From NCBI RefSeq assembly GCF_964204645.1, contig NC_134031.1, forward strand, positions 19,093,307-19,157,306: a DNA stretch of 64,000 nucleotides. Reading direction: 5' to 3'. The notes under the pieces are model-generated. The model was not told the DNA's origin. It ran no database searches and saw nothing but the letters and a program-made list of their open reading frames with translations. This stretch comes from Tubulanus polymorphus. Its lineage: Eukaryota; Nemertea; Palaeonemertea; Tubulaniformes; Tubulanidae. A program made the translations under genes and the position numbers. Shown here in pieces: positions 15,643-26,333 of the stretch. Position 1 is the first letter of the stretch. Each line of letters begins with the position of its first letter.

Positions 15643-17877
15643 CTACCAGGCCTGTAGCGGTTTCACCTCATCAATCATAATACGAACTAAACCATCAGCA
15701 GTAATGTATCCGGACAGGTAAGCCTTTACACCGGCGACATCTATACCTCCGCTGAAAATTGATAAACGATTCATCAAGAAAACAATCATTTATTCTACAT
15801 AACAGTAGAACATCAGGCATTCCATCGGATTAATGTATATCTAATAGACTCAAATCCACAGATTCTACAGTTAAAATCAGTTCATTTACAATGTATTAAC
15901 CTTCAGAGTCAAATTTGAAAACTACGTAACTGGGTCGTACTCGCCAGTTAACCATCGGATAAATACCAGGGCCCAGTTCCACAGTTCTGAGTTAAGATTT
16001 GACTCTGGGTTAACTCATCGAAAATGAACTAACTTTAACTCAAGGTTAACTCTAACTCACGACTGTGGAACTGGGTTCGGTGTATTTTAACTATGCCGTT
16101 TAAATTGTCACTATATCAACTATCCATTGGTTAACTTCACAGCTGACCGTCTGCTAGCTGATCTATTATACATGTAGCACTTACTTCGAACCAAATTTGC
16201 GAACCATTTCGAACAGTTTACAGTATTCAGCAATGCCACCTATGACGTTTTCGCTCACAGCCATCACCTGGAACTTCTTACCTGAAATAACGCGTTTAAA
16301 GATAAACGAAAAATCGTATGATGACTTTTAACGAATGTGTTTCAACGTCAGTTACGAACCTTGTGGGTAAATCATAATCGGTTTATTATCAGCGACGCTT
16401 GAGAACGGAGGAACCTGAATCTAAAATCAAGAGATTCCAGGATTATAAAACAATTCAATGGAAGGGCACTGTACTTCATTAGATAACCGACAAAATTTTA
16501 CTTAACCCGGTATTTCAATCAGTCCCCCATAGAAAAGTAGGTACCCCCTTCTAGCTTCCTTTTTTACACCCTCTCCATCTAACTCTTCCAGTACCCCTCC
16601 CCCAGTTACCCTCCTTCCCTCTAACTGTTCCAGTACCCCTCCCCCAGTTACCCTCCTCCCCTCACTCCTCCAGCCCCCTCCCCAGTTACCCTCCTCCCCT
16701 CACTCCTCCAGCCCCCTCCCCAGTTACCCTCCTCTCCTCACTCCTCCAGCCCCCTCCCCAGTTACCCTCCTCCCCTCACTCCTCCAGCCCCCTCCCCAGT
16801 TACCCTCCTCCCCTCACTCCTCCAGCCCCCTCCCCAGTTACCCTCCTCCCCTCACTCCTCCAGCCCCCAGTTACCCTCCTCCTCTAACTCCTCCAGTACC
16901 TTTAAAATCATCATTTTATCTTTTTTACGTTGTAAAACATCCTCTTGAACATTTTTAATTCCATCTTTCATGGCTTTTCTCATCGTATGCGCAAACGAAC
17001 CTTGATTCGAGATCGTGCTGACAAAACGCATCTCATTCGGGGTCCGCTGAGGGTCGATGTCCACCCATAGTTGATTCGCGTTAATATCCCCAGTTGCCAC
17101 GCCGAGGGTGTTCAGTTTCTTCTGCGCTCGTGCCTCCGGTGATGAACACGTTTTCTTGTGGCTGTCTTTCCAATCCGTACGCTGACATTCCTTACTGCAA
17201 TAACGGGCGACCTTACATCGCGAGCAGACGTGTTTACCCGGTTTCATACGGCACGCCGAACACGGGTCAATTTCTTTTTTCGGCTTCGGCGTCAAAAGCG
17301 GTTTGAAAAAACTCGTAAAACCGTTTTCTAACATCAGCAAACGCGGCGGTAACTTCGATTCGAGATTCTTTAAATATTTCTTATCCAATAAATCGTGGTT
17401 CTGCTTGAATTCTTCGATTAATATTTTCATTTCCTCAGCCGAAGCGGCCGTCACTGATTGAACGCCATTTTTCGGCGATGAACTCATGAATAGTTGCGCG
17501 TGGCGTAGCGAATCTTTAGACTTTCTGTGATGAGCGACACGCACGAGAATCATCGGGTCGGCAGAATCGGGCAGCAGAAACGCTTTCACGCCATTTGTCG
17601 ACGTCCTCGGTACGAGGTCGATGGTCAACGCCCGATCTTGCGATCGCGGCTGAATGAGAGCCCGAGTCGTCAATCCTAAATCAACCATTTTAGCGAGGCA
17701 GTAAATACTCTGTCGGGCGTCGTAATGCGCGTCTTCGCCCATACTAGCCCCCTGCGAGGATAAATTAGCCATCATTTTCTCGTTCAGCGAAAACATACCG
17801 CTGAAACTGTCATCCAGAGTTTTAACTTTTGCCGACTTTTTCCACGGCTTCAGGTTGTCAGGATTTATAGCAGCCAT
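15643..17877 (-). CDS. MYND zinc-finger protein of unknown function, 4 exons
   Basis: Minus-strand exons 17877-16900, 16420-16360, 16281-16185 and 15751-15643, GT-AG with matching phases, about 414 aa. The only recognised domain is a MYND zinc finger at about residues 206-244: CSACRMKPGKHVCSRCKVARYC, followed by CQRTDWKDSHKKTC, with all expected Cys/His ligands. MYND fingers usually bind proline-rich protein partners. The 200 residues before it are mixed charged/hydrophobic with no known enzyme motif. The C-terminal 85 residues (from VPPFSSVADNKPIMIYP to the end at ...KPLQAW) look like a compact alpha/beta region I do not recognise. There is no SET domain, so it is not an SMYD methyltransferase. 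The start at 17877 was chosen for its strong AAGATGGCT context; an in-frame ATG 42 nt upstream is possible. The exon 1 donor (AAAG/GTACTG) is the one that keeps the frame. A 38-bp minisatellite begins just beyond it. Confidence 0.82.
15965..16082. mobile_element. Foldback MITE family A, copy in MYND gene intron
   Basis: About 115 bp with inverted ends GGGCCCAGTTCCACAGT and GACTGTGGAACTGGG, and an inner inverted pair around GAGTTAAGATTTGACTC / GGTTAACTCTAACTC. Close relatives lie at 30418-30533 and 50909-51020. Confidence 0.75.
16570..16880. repeat. 38-bp pyrimidine-rich minisatellite in MYND gene intron 1
   Basis: About 7-8 units containing CAGTTACCCTCCTCCCCTCA and CTCCTCCAGCCCCCTCC; adjacent units start exactly 38 bp apart (16683, 16721). 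On the transcribed strand it is GA-rich, and each unit carries GAGGAGGGTAACTG, which resembles a 5' splice site. The unit continues in sequence from the last part of the open frame of exon 1. Confidence 0.92.
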
Positions 17878-17949
17878 CTTGAATATCACTCTGCAATGAG
17901 AATTACGCAATGTCAACAATCGTGCTTACTTTTAACGTTAGATGATTTT

Positions 17950-18620
17950 AGGGCTATAATTTTGGGGACATAACATACCCCTGTGCTGGCCAGCGTAGTG
18001 AAGTGGTATACGATAAATCAAATAGATGGCGCAGTGGTGCACTGGTACAAATTACTTTCTTTATCATAATAAAGATTTTCGTTGATAAGGGAATGTACGA
18101 TATTATTATCTAAAGTGGTCATATGTCGAATGATAAACGTCTAATAATAAAAAAAACCTAGAAATAGATTGATAATTCTGGGATTCGAACTTGATGAATC
18201 AGCCGCTGAGTTTCCGGTCGCGCGTGCGCACTTCAGTAGTAAATGTCAAACCCAAAACAGCATTCATTGATGAGCACAAAACACTGAACTGTTTAGTGAA
18301 TATTCAGCTGATAAAGGTAAAACGCCCATTGTTCCCCCAATTGTCATTCTATTGTGGACTGCGACTGTTCGTTTGTCTGGTCGCGCTGGTGTCTTGATAA
18401 TGACTGAGTGACGCTCGTTCAGTGAGTGACGCTCGCTCAAAACTCATTTTCCTTCGATGATTGTCATTTTGATTTTGTCGAGCAGTGCCAGATTAGGCCT
18501 AATATTTAGGTCTTTATGTGACACACTTCGACAATGCCTGAAGCTATATGCATTTCCATTTCCTCATCTTTTTGAGACGATATATAAAGGCGGTAAAAGT
18601 GCAGACTTGCACCTCTGGTG
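17950..18620. other. Probable upstream region of the MYND gene, nothing recognised
   Basis: No coding exon seen. A GGGATTCGAAC box B-like motif sits near 18181 on a possible minus-strand tRNA-like fragment, too degraded to call. Confidence 0.4.
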
Positions 18621-18624
18621 ATTG

Positions 18625-19945
18625 ACGCAATCTACTCACAGGGACTTGTCACAATTGATAGTGAATGAATAAAACCAATATCAATGACCAGGTCCACTAT
18701 CCCTGTATAATATAAAAAACAAGGGTGGCAACAAATTTTAAATCTGACAATGACTTCTCCACTTCAATCGACTGTAATTCCAAAAATTCTCAACCGATTC
18801 ACATGAAATAAGCTTTAATACAACCTAGAAGACTTTCTGCTTCCAACGAGCCTTTAACCACTACTCTAGGACAATTATCTCACAACGAAATCACCGTTTT
18901 TTGACGAGAGATAGCTCAAATTGGAGGTGTACCGATTCTATGGTGGACAGCAAAATGGTCGTATTTTTCACTTCAAACGATGATTTCTATGTGAAATCTT
19001 AGAGATAACCCCAACAAACCATACATTTTTTAAAACTACGCGGTCATACCTGTACGCTTATCTCATTTATTTGTATAATCCACGCGATGGGTGAGCTCGC
19101 AAGCTCAAAATCGAACAAATATACGAAAAAGTCACCTCGCACTATCGCGCTGGCGGCCATTAATCACGTGACGTGCAGGTTCGGGCTATGTTAATAAAAC
19201 CGCGACAAGTCTACGTCTGTAGACTTGAAAAAAGGAAATGTTTGCTAATAATACCACCCCTCAGACGAATGTTGCACTATATTTTCATAATACGGATATT
19301 TTATTAATTAACAGAACTTTTGATAAATTTTGTAATGTTTTTCGAAATCTCTAAGCCAATCAATGCGCGTGAAATATTTAGCCCGTTACTACCATATCAC
19401 GTGATTAATGGCCGCCCAGTTGATGACAAGTTGAACGCCGTGTTCGTCCTCATTTTCGATTTTGAGCTTGTGAGCTCACCCATCGCGTGGATTATACAAA
19501 TAAATGAGATAAGCGTACAGGTATGACCGCGTAGTTTTAAAAAATGTATGGTTTGTTGGGGTTTTCTCTAAGATCTCACATAGAAATCATCGTTTGAATT
19601 GAAAAAAACGACCATTTTGCTGTCCACCATAGAATCGGTACACCTCCATTTTGAGCTATCTCTCGTCAAAAAAAGGTGATTTCGTTGTGAGATAATTGTC
19701 GGAGAGTGGTGGTTGTAGGCTCGTTCGAAGCAGAAAGTCTTCTAGGTTGTATTAAAGCTTATTTCATGTGAATCGGTTGAGAATTTTTGGAATTACAGTC
19801 GATTGAAGTGGATAAGTCATTGTCAGATTGAAAATTTGTTGCCACCCTTGTTATTTTATTATACAGTTGCAGGGATACTGGTACCCCCATCATTGGTCTC
19901 ATCCATTATCAGTCGTGACAAGTCCCTGTGAATCTACTGAATGAC
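18625..19945. mobile_element. Giant foldback element with about 545-bp inverted arms
   Basis: The left arm (about 18625-19170) is repeated in reverse complement at about 19398-19945, around a spacer of about 227 bp. Matching blocks include AACAAGGGTGGCAACAAATTT near 18709 / 19853, AGAAGACTTTCTGCTTC near 18827 / 19742, and GGCGGCCATTAATCACGTG near 19152 / 19398. Arm identity is high with small indels. No transposase frame is present in arms or spacer, so it is a non-autonomous foldback or a recent inverted duplication. Confidence 0.88.
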
Positions 19946-20009
19946 AGAATCCAGGCTAAAATCTTTCTAGTGAAGATTTAAAAGGCATCTGCTTGACCTC
20001 ACCAAACTA

Positions 20010-20700
20010 GTGTCAGAAGAGAGCGCCACAGACACTAAAAACGCAAACAACATTTTCTTGATACTTTGAAATTGCTCACTGGACCGGCTATGAAATATAA
20101 ATTGTCATTACAAATTTCTCCATTGCTGAACCCACTGAATTGCAGAACAACTGATGGGCTTGATGAAATTTAATACATCTTAGCTTCACATTACCCTACC
20201 CCTTTTCTTTCACGCGTGCATATGTGTAGGAGATTCCTGAAACCATAGACAGTTTGTTCAATTGAATGAGCTTTGATCGAAAGCCGTGCGTAAAGCCAAT
20301 GTGAAAATGAAAAAAATTACACCATTTTTCAGTCTTTTTGTATCTTAGATTTGATCGCACTAGAATTTGATTTATCGTCATTACAATATAATGATAAGGT
20401 CAGGGCTCAGTTTCACAAAAAAGTTAAACTCAAATTTTTGGTGTAATTGCCATTGGTTACTTCATGTTTTCAATGCGGACAACTATTCAAACTTAACCGT
20501 TTTAGGCTAAAACTTTTTCGTGAAACTGGGCCCAGTGTAGATAATTTATTTATCAACGTCAGGTTGTTTACTGAGATATTGAAAGTTTAAAAACAGACAA
20601 AAAGACAACTAAAGTTTGGTCGGCAACTGTACCACAGAGTGATTGAAATCAATCACTGCAGATACAACCACTTCCAGGACTGGATGAACTGCTGGACCTG
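20010..20700 (-). mobile_element. Dispersed repeat family D, degenerate copy 2
   Basis: Shares with 43800-44420, in the same orientation, the CACAGACACTAA start, the TTTGTATCTTAGATTTGATCG block, GATTTATCGTCA, GGTCGGCAACTGTAC and the CAGGACTGGATGAACT end. It is interrupted near 20403-20535 by a foldback of the GTGAAACTGGGCCC type, suggesting nested insertion. Confidence 0.6.
20403..20535. mobile_element. Foldback MITE related to family A, nested in family D copy 2
   Basis: Ends GGGCTCAGTTTCACAAAAAAGTT and AACTTTTTCGTGAAACTGGGC are inverted to each other, about 130 bp. It interrupts the family D sequence, which resumes after it with GTGTAGATAATTTATTTATCA. Confidence 0.6.
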
Positions 20701-22300
20701 CTTTTGTTGTGGATAATGATTAACTAATGATTAGAGAGTCCCATGAATTTGTCATTAGTTCGATTGTCTTCATGAAAATGATTTGAAGTATGACACCACT
20801 GTGTTCAGTTTTCTTCAGCATTTGATCCAATAAAGACTGAGGGATTCCCCGGAAAGATTGCAGTACTGGTGTCCCATAGCCTAACCCACAGACTATAACG
20901 GACTTGTCTCAATTGTTAAATGTTACCGTCAGGGTCCAATATCAATTATTGCCACCAGTATCTTAGCCAGCCTACAGGGATACTACTAGATTTGATCATC
21001 GATACTGGTTTTATTCGTTCAAATGCGGCAACCTCTTATAGTTCCCTGCCTGACTCAGGCAACAGTGAAACTAGAAGGGCTACTACAGTGCAGTCTTACC
21101 CTTGGGTTTCTCCTGTGGATAGATAGCTTTCCTAGTCGGTGGACAATGTAAACTATTATTAGCTGACATTGTTATAACTGGCTGCAGTATCTCTTGATAT
21201 TTATTGTAAGTCTCGACTATTAATCAATATTACTAGACTGGAGAGAGATCTATAATAGTCATCATTGTGGAACTTGATACTCAGATCGGACATAAATCGG
21301 ACTATTATTATTGAACTATTGTCAGAGTATTAATGTCAGCCTCATTTTATGGATTGGTTTTAACACATCGATGTTATCCACAATTTACTTGTTCAAGTTT
21401 TCATTCAGCTAAGAAAATTAGCTCTTAAAAAACTTTCTTCAATTTGAACCTGAAAATCTATAAACAATTTTGATTTTTTGATTGCGTCGTCGATGTTGGC
21501 AATGAAAGATCTGTCATCGATAATGTTATATTTTGAAAACACTCAATTTAAGTTGCAAGAAAATTGAAAAACTAGGGGCAATAGACATTCTGCCCAATTT
21601 ATTCTGCCCAATGTCTGTGTCTGTCTGTCTGTCTGTCTACCTCTCTGTCTAGCTATGTGTCTGTGAAACTTTGATTTTCTAGATCATATATATTTCCCTT
21701 GAGTGAGTAGTTAGTGTCCCTGGTGTCTCTGAGTGAGTAGTTAGTGTCCCTGGTGTCTCTGTTTCTGATATACCCGGTAATATCCGTTCAGAGCGTCGAA
21801 GCACGCACACAGATTGCGTATAGTACCTGTCGACTACGTATCCATGGTAACTGATTTGTCGGCACCTTGTTGTCGTTGTTGTATTCGTAGCAGATGTTTT
21901 TTCCTGTTGATCTATGTTTATTATAGTTCTACATTCATCGACGGATCACTGGTCAACGCGGCAGTCGACCCCCCCCCCCCCCCCCGTTTCTTTCTTTGAC
22001 AGCAATTCCTTTTTTACGTCTATTAAAAATGAAAAATCGATTCGTGAATTTGAAGTAACGTACACCGTTGAATGAAGTCAAATGATTGTAAATCAATGTT
22101 TATCGAATGTCGATATTTTGACGAGTGTTGTAACGTATTGGATCAAATATTTAATACTACAAGTTCGAAAAGGTTTAAGACTTTTCTCGAGGTTTGATTT
22201 ATGCAAGGTGCGGTATCGCAGTTCACCTTTGATTTAATATGTTTCTAATCGAGGCAGAATTTAAATGAAACATCTTATATCACGATTGGTAGAACACTAT
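20700..22300. other. Intergenic stretch, no gene seen
   Basis: Contains a (CTGT)n microsatellite near 21604-21635, a 31-bp duplicated GAGTGAGTAGTTAGTGTCCC block at about 21700 and 21732, and a 14-base C run near 21969. None of the short reading frames resembles a protein. Confidence 0.5.
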
Positions 22301-22313
22301 ATCCGTGTTGACG

Positions 22314-22540
22314 CGATGAGGAGAGAATCCCACAATTATAATAAAAAGTCCGAAAATGAAACTTCGAGATAGTAGTTTATTTCAACGTTTCGACTATATC
22401 CTAATAGTTATCTTCAGGAAACTGAAGATGACATTCCTGAAGATGACTATTAGGATATAGTCGAAACGTTGAAATAAACTACTATCTCGAAGTTTCATTT
22501 TCGGACTTTTTATTATCATTGTGGGATTCTCTCCTCATCG
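22314..22540. mobile_element. Long palindromic hairpin element 1 with CTGAAGA...GAAAC core
   Basis: About 227 bp; the two arms of about 105 bp are nearly perfect reverse complements. The ends are ATGAGGAGAGAATCCCAC and GTGGGATTCTCTCCTCAT. Near the centre the plus strand has CTGAAGA (22437-22443), a 6-bp stem GACTAT/ATAGTC (22445-22450 / 22457-22462) and GAAAC (22463-22467). That order resembles the core of the hammerhead ribozymes found in Penelope-like retroelements. No ORF is present. Confidence 0.75.
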
Positions 22541-22599
22541 AAACATCTTATAATAGTGAAATCCGAAATTTCTATCGAGATTATGTGATCTATTTTTTG

Positions 22600-25250
22600 G
22601 TTTTAGTGGATATGATTTATGAATGATAGACGATGTTTATAGAATAACATCATTAAAATTGAACTAATTTTCACCGGTTTCAGTTTGACAGCTGTGAAAC
22701 TGGTTTCAAGCTGTCTAATTAAGAGCTGGGATGTTGTAGTGAGTGTGGAGTTATAGTTTAGTGAAAGGGTTTCGTGTACTCTTTCACCTTCAATGGTTCA
22801 AGGTGATTGATTTATAATTATTGATGGCCGATGCCTTTTAGCTATTTTGATTCCTCTGCTGCAGCGTGTTCTAAAATCTGCCCAGTTACCGGCGAGGCCT
22901 GCAGCAGCTATTACCACGCCACCCTGACCACTATTCAACTCACAACCGACAGGTTGGAATAAGACGTAGCGCTTGAGCAAATTTAGGTATAAAAAAATAT
23001 TTAGAAGTATTTAGAAATATCATTTTTAGGAAACAGGAATCCGGAATAACTGGACTCAGTTCTCCATAGTTGTTGTTGATTAAGTTATTTAAAAAAATGA
23101 TAAATTCCTTTTCAGATAATCACCAAATGATCAGCATTTTTATAAATGTAGATATAAATTGGAGGGTTCTTTGACAATCTGAACATTTTGAAAATTTGTT
23201 ACCACTTATGCTGGAGTACGCTTGGGTGTGGATTTGATACATAAACATATTCTGTGAGTTTTTTTTTCAAATTTCAGCGTCTTATTGGTCAACTTCATTT
23301 GAAAATGGCTTAGAAAGACATCAATTCATACACACGCGCACATGAAGTAGATCAACAGTTATAACGCATTATTCATATGGATTACAATTCAAATTCTAGT
23401 AAGTATTACCACTTGTATTCAATGGGGTATCCGCACTGCTACTGTGGCAATTGAGGATCCACGAGGTGTCGCTAGTAGTCATTCAGTCTTCAGCGTTCGA
23501 TTTCTTCTTCAATTAAAACTGAATGAACTTTTCTCTTAAATGGATCAATATTCCTAATGAAAACTATACCGATGTCTGAGTAGAAGAATGAAATCGTATA
23601 TTTGGTGAGCGCTGTGATGATATACGGATTCGAATGAACTGATTCTGACAATGCAACACTGAGTACTTTGTCACGCCATCTGGTGGGATAGCCGGTGTTG
23701 CGGGTTACCCATAGTCATCAAATATTGAAGTGTCAAATTAAGTAATGAGGACATAATGAAATATGGAGGAAGTTGTTGAAATACTTTACACGGAAGCTGC
23801 ATGAAATTCGATTAATGAAATTAGTCTATTAGAATGAGTTGTATTTCTGATGGCTGTTTACATTATCTCCAGTGAAATATAGGTTATGATGTTATTTTGA
23901 ATAACTGCAAAGAATTGACGATCAATAAAAATGATAGCATTTTCTCGGACCGACATTGTAGGGACTTGTGAAGAAAGGGTTAAACATGCCTAGCTACTTC
24001 CAAAATTATCAAAATACGTCTAAAGATGCTCTAAATCTGTAGGATATCAATATTATTAATTTCTGAACTAGAAAACTTTGAATCAATATCCTTATTTGGT
24101 GTTGTCAATTTTAACGAGGGGCGCGTGATGTTGATGAGTATTCATTAATGAATAATTGATGTTTAGTATGTGCAGAGGTATAATCATCTGAGGTAGAGCG
24201 GATACTCTCCCACCTCTGAAATCTACAGCGACCATTTTGGTTTTAGTAATAACTGATCTCAAAGTTGATCGCGGTTTTCAGATATGAACTAGTTTAATCT
24301 AGAAATGCCACGCTCAGTCCAAAAGTCTCTTCTACATTAAGTGAATGAATTAGTAGTATTTCCGATGATGACTTAGGAGGATATGTCTAGTCAAAACATC
24401 GAAAAGAGGCACAGAATTGTTCTACTCGAAGAGGTGAGGGGGGCAGTTCTGTTAGGTACTACTCAAGAGGTGAGGTCCAGTATTGTTGGGTTCTATTCAG
24501 AGATGAAGGGGTCCGGGTATTGGTGATAAGGATGTGACTAAAAGATGATATGTTTCCCTCTCTCTCTCTTCCCCATCACTGCTGCTGATGCTGCTACGCG
24601 ATCTCCATTCTATCAATTTACTGATGTATCCATGGTAACAGTTTGATATCGGTGATGGATATTGTGTTCACTGTTATTGTTGTCGACTGTGTTTGATGAT
24701 GAATTCTGTGCCACTTTTTGGCATTTTCTAAATCGAGAAAACACCGGTAACAACTAGCCTGAATTGAACATCTTCCATCTGGATGAAATCAGAAATCTCT
24801 TGGTATCCGGTCGGGATAGTTTCATTTCAATTTGAATAAAAATCTAGTACCCTCGGTAGATACTGAAAAGATCAAGCCCTGCATTGATGCTTCAATTCTG
24901 ACCCTCTACAATTTGCAGCACCGAAGTCAAGCGGCTGATATATCGTCACATCACAGACACATTGTTTATAACCGTTCCGTGCTGGTTTCGCGCTGGTTTC
25001 TCGAAGATGTGAAATTTTTTCAGCAGAAATTCTAGATCTCTTCTCTCTCTTGCGCTCTTTACTAAACAGATGGAATCGCGAATCTCTGGTTTAAGAATAT
25101 CCAGCTGAATATATTATTACGAATGATTGTTGTTGTTGTTCGGTAGATTTCGAGGTATTCGTCCGGGATATACCGCACGATATTATCATTTCATGATCAT
25201 TGAAATTATCAATCGGTTTCGTTCGATATTTCATCATCGTCGTCGTCGAT
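22600..25250. other. Intergenic stretch upstream of CAMTA, no gene seen
   Basis: Holds the family C element at 23424-23712, degenerate purine-rich tandem units of about 46 bp near 24420-24520 (GAGGTGAGG...GTTCTATTC), and a CT microsatellite near 24558. No exon recognised. Confidence 0.45.
23424..23712. mobile_element. MITE-like family C, best copy
   Basis: Left end ATGGGGTATCCGCACTGCTA and right end GTTGCGGGTTACCCAT are inverted. The body shares CACGAGGTGTCGCTAGTAGT and GTCACGCCATCTGGTGGGAT with the two copies in SHP2 introns. Confidence 0.6.
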
Positions 25251-25640
25251 GTTCGATTGAATTGATTTTAGATTATTCATGATTCGGTTGTGATGTGTTA
25301 ACTATTTCCTGCCTGAAGGCGGCGCCGGGCGAGTGAGTGAGCGGTGAATGAATGATGCTGGTATCCGCTGACGACTGCTCCGTGCGACGACAACCTCCGT
25401 TTGAATTCAGTCTCTGTCAATTTTCTAACTCGTTCGAACCGGCAGCAGTTCTCTCTCGATAACGGATTTTTTATATCGTCCGGACTCCGTCAGGTCAGTG
25501 TCGCAGGTGTTCGAACCGGCAGCAGTTCTATCTCGATAACGGATTTTCATATGGTCTGGACTCAGTCGGGTCAGTGTGGCAGGTGTTAAGGATTTTGACG
25601 GATCAGGGAAGATCGGAGAATTCTGGATTTCATCTCGGGT
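25250..25640 (+). promoter_or_regulatory. Candidate CAMTA promoter / 5' untranslated region
   Basis: A locally CpG-richer stretch (GGCGGCGCCGGGCG near 25319) about 1 kb upstream of the first coding exon. It holds a 77-bp tandem duplication. There is no TATA box I can place. The call rests on composition and position only. Confidence 0.3.
25433..25586. repeat. 77-bp tandem duplication
   Basis: Two units beginning TTCGAACCGGCAGCAGTTCT at 25433 and 25510, both containing TCTCGATAACGGATTTT and ending CAGGTG. They differ at about ten positions. Confidence 0.9.
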
Positions 25641-26221
25641 AAAGAGAGTTCAAATAGTTGAAAATCCATAATAGGACAAATATCTGATTTTCTAATGAGT
25701 AAATGTTTATGAGTTACATTTCCCTTCATCAGGCGTAGAGCTAGTGATAAAATATTTCGATATTATACTGGTATTTATATAGAAATATGACAAAAGCGAA
25801 TTACAAACAATATTAAATTACCGTGTGACGGACATAATGAGGATAAAAAGTAATTAATTACATATTATCTAAATTACTGAGTAACGAAACCTTAACTAGT
25901 AGGTACCGGTAGTTTTCTTGATTAATTTTCTCTGTTAGAAGATTTTAAAGATTTTGTCTGCTGGCTGTTGCTAATGGAAATGTACTGTACTAGTGTATTG
26001 CGTAATTAACTTGATTGGTCAGTTTACTGATTTGTGCGCTGTAGCTGCTGCTGCTGCTGCTGCTGCAACCTTGGATTCTATCATCAGTAAACAAAATCAC
26101 ATACATCATTACTTACTGGCTCAACACTGACCAGTTGTTCTGTTTACATTCTTAGAACCTTAGAACCATCATTTGAAATATTCATTTTAACAATGTGTAT
26201 CTCTCTCTCTCTGTGTTGCAG

Positions 26222-26333
26222 TATGAGGTATGAGAATGATGGATAACATTGTGCAGCCTTAACGATGTAGAGTCAGATAGACCCTGAATTATGGAAGGGT
26301 CAAATGAAATATCCGTTTCTAAACCTAAGCAAG
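26222..26333 (+). promoter_or_regulatory. CAMTA first coding exon with short upstream ORFs
   Basis: Acceptor TTGCAG precedes 26222 and donor GTAAGT follows 26333. The exon carries 69 nt of 5' UTR and the start codon at 26291, which has an in-frame TGA six bases upstream (26285-26287). Three upstream AUGs occur: 26223-26246 (7 codons), 26230-26262 (10 codons) and a start-stop ATGTAG at 26265-26270. Confidence 0.65.

Noticed and set aside
18175-18215. tRNA-like fragment with GTTCGAATCCCAG on the minus strand
   Set aside because: Distance to any box A is wrong and there is no fold. At most an old SINE remnant.
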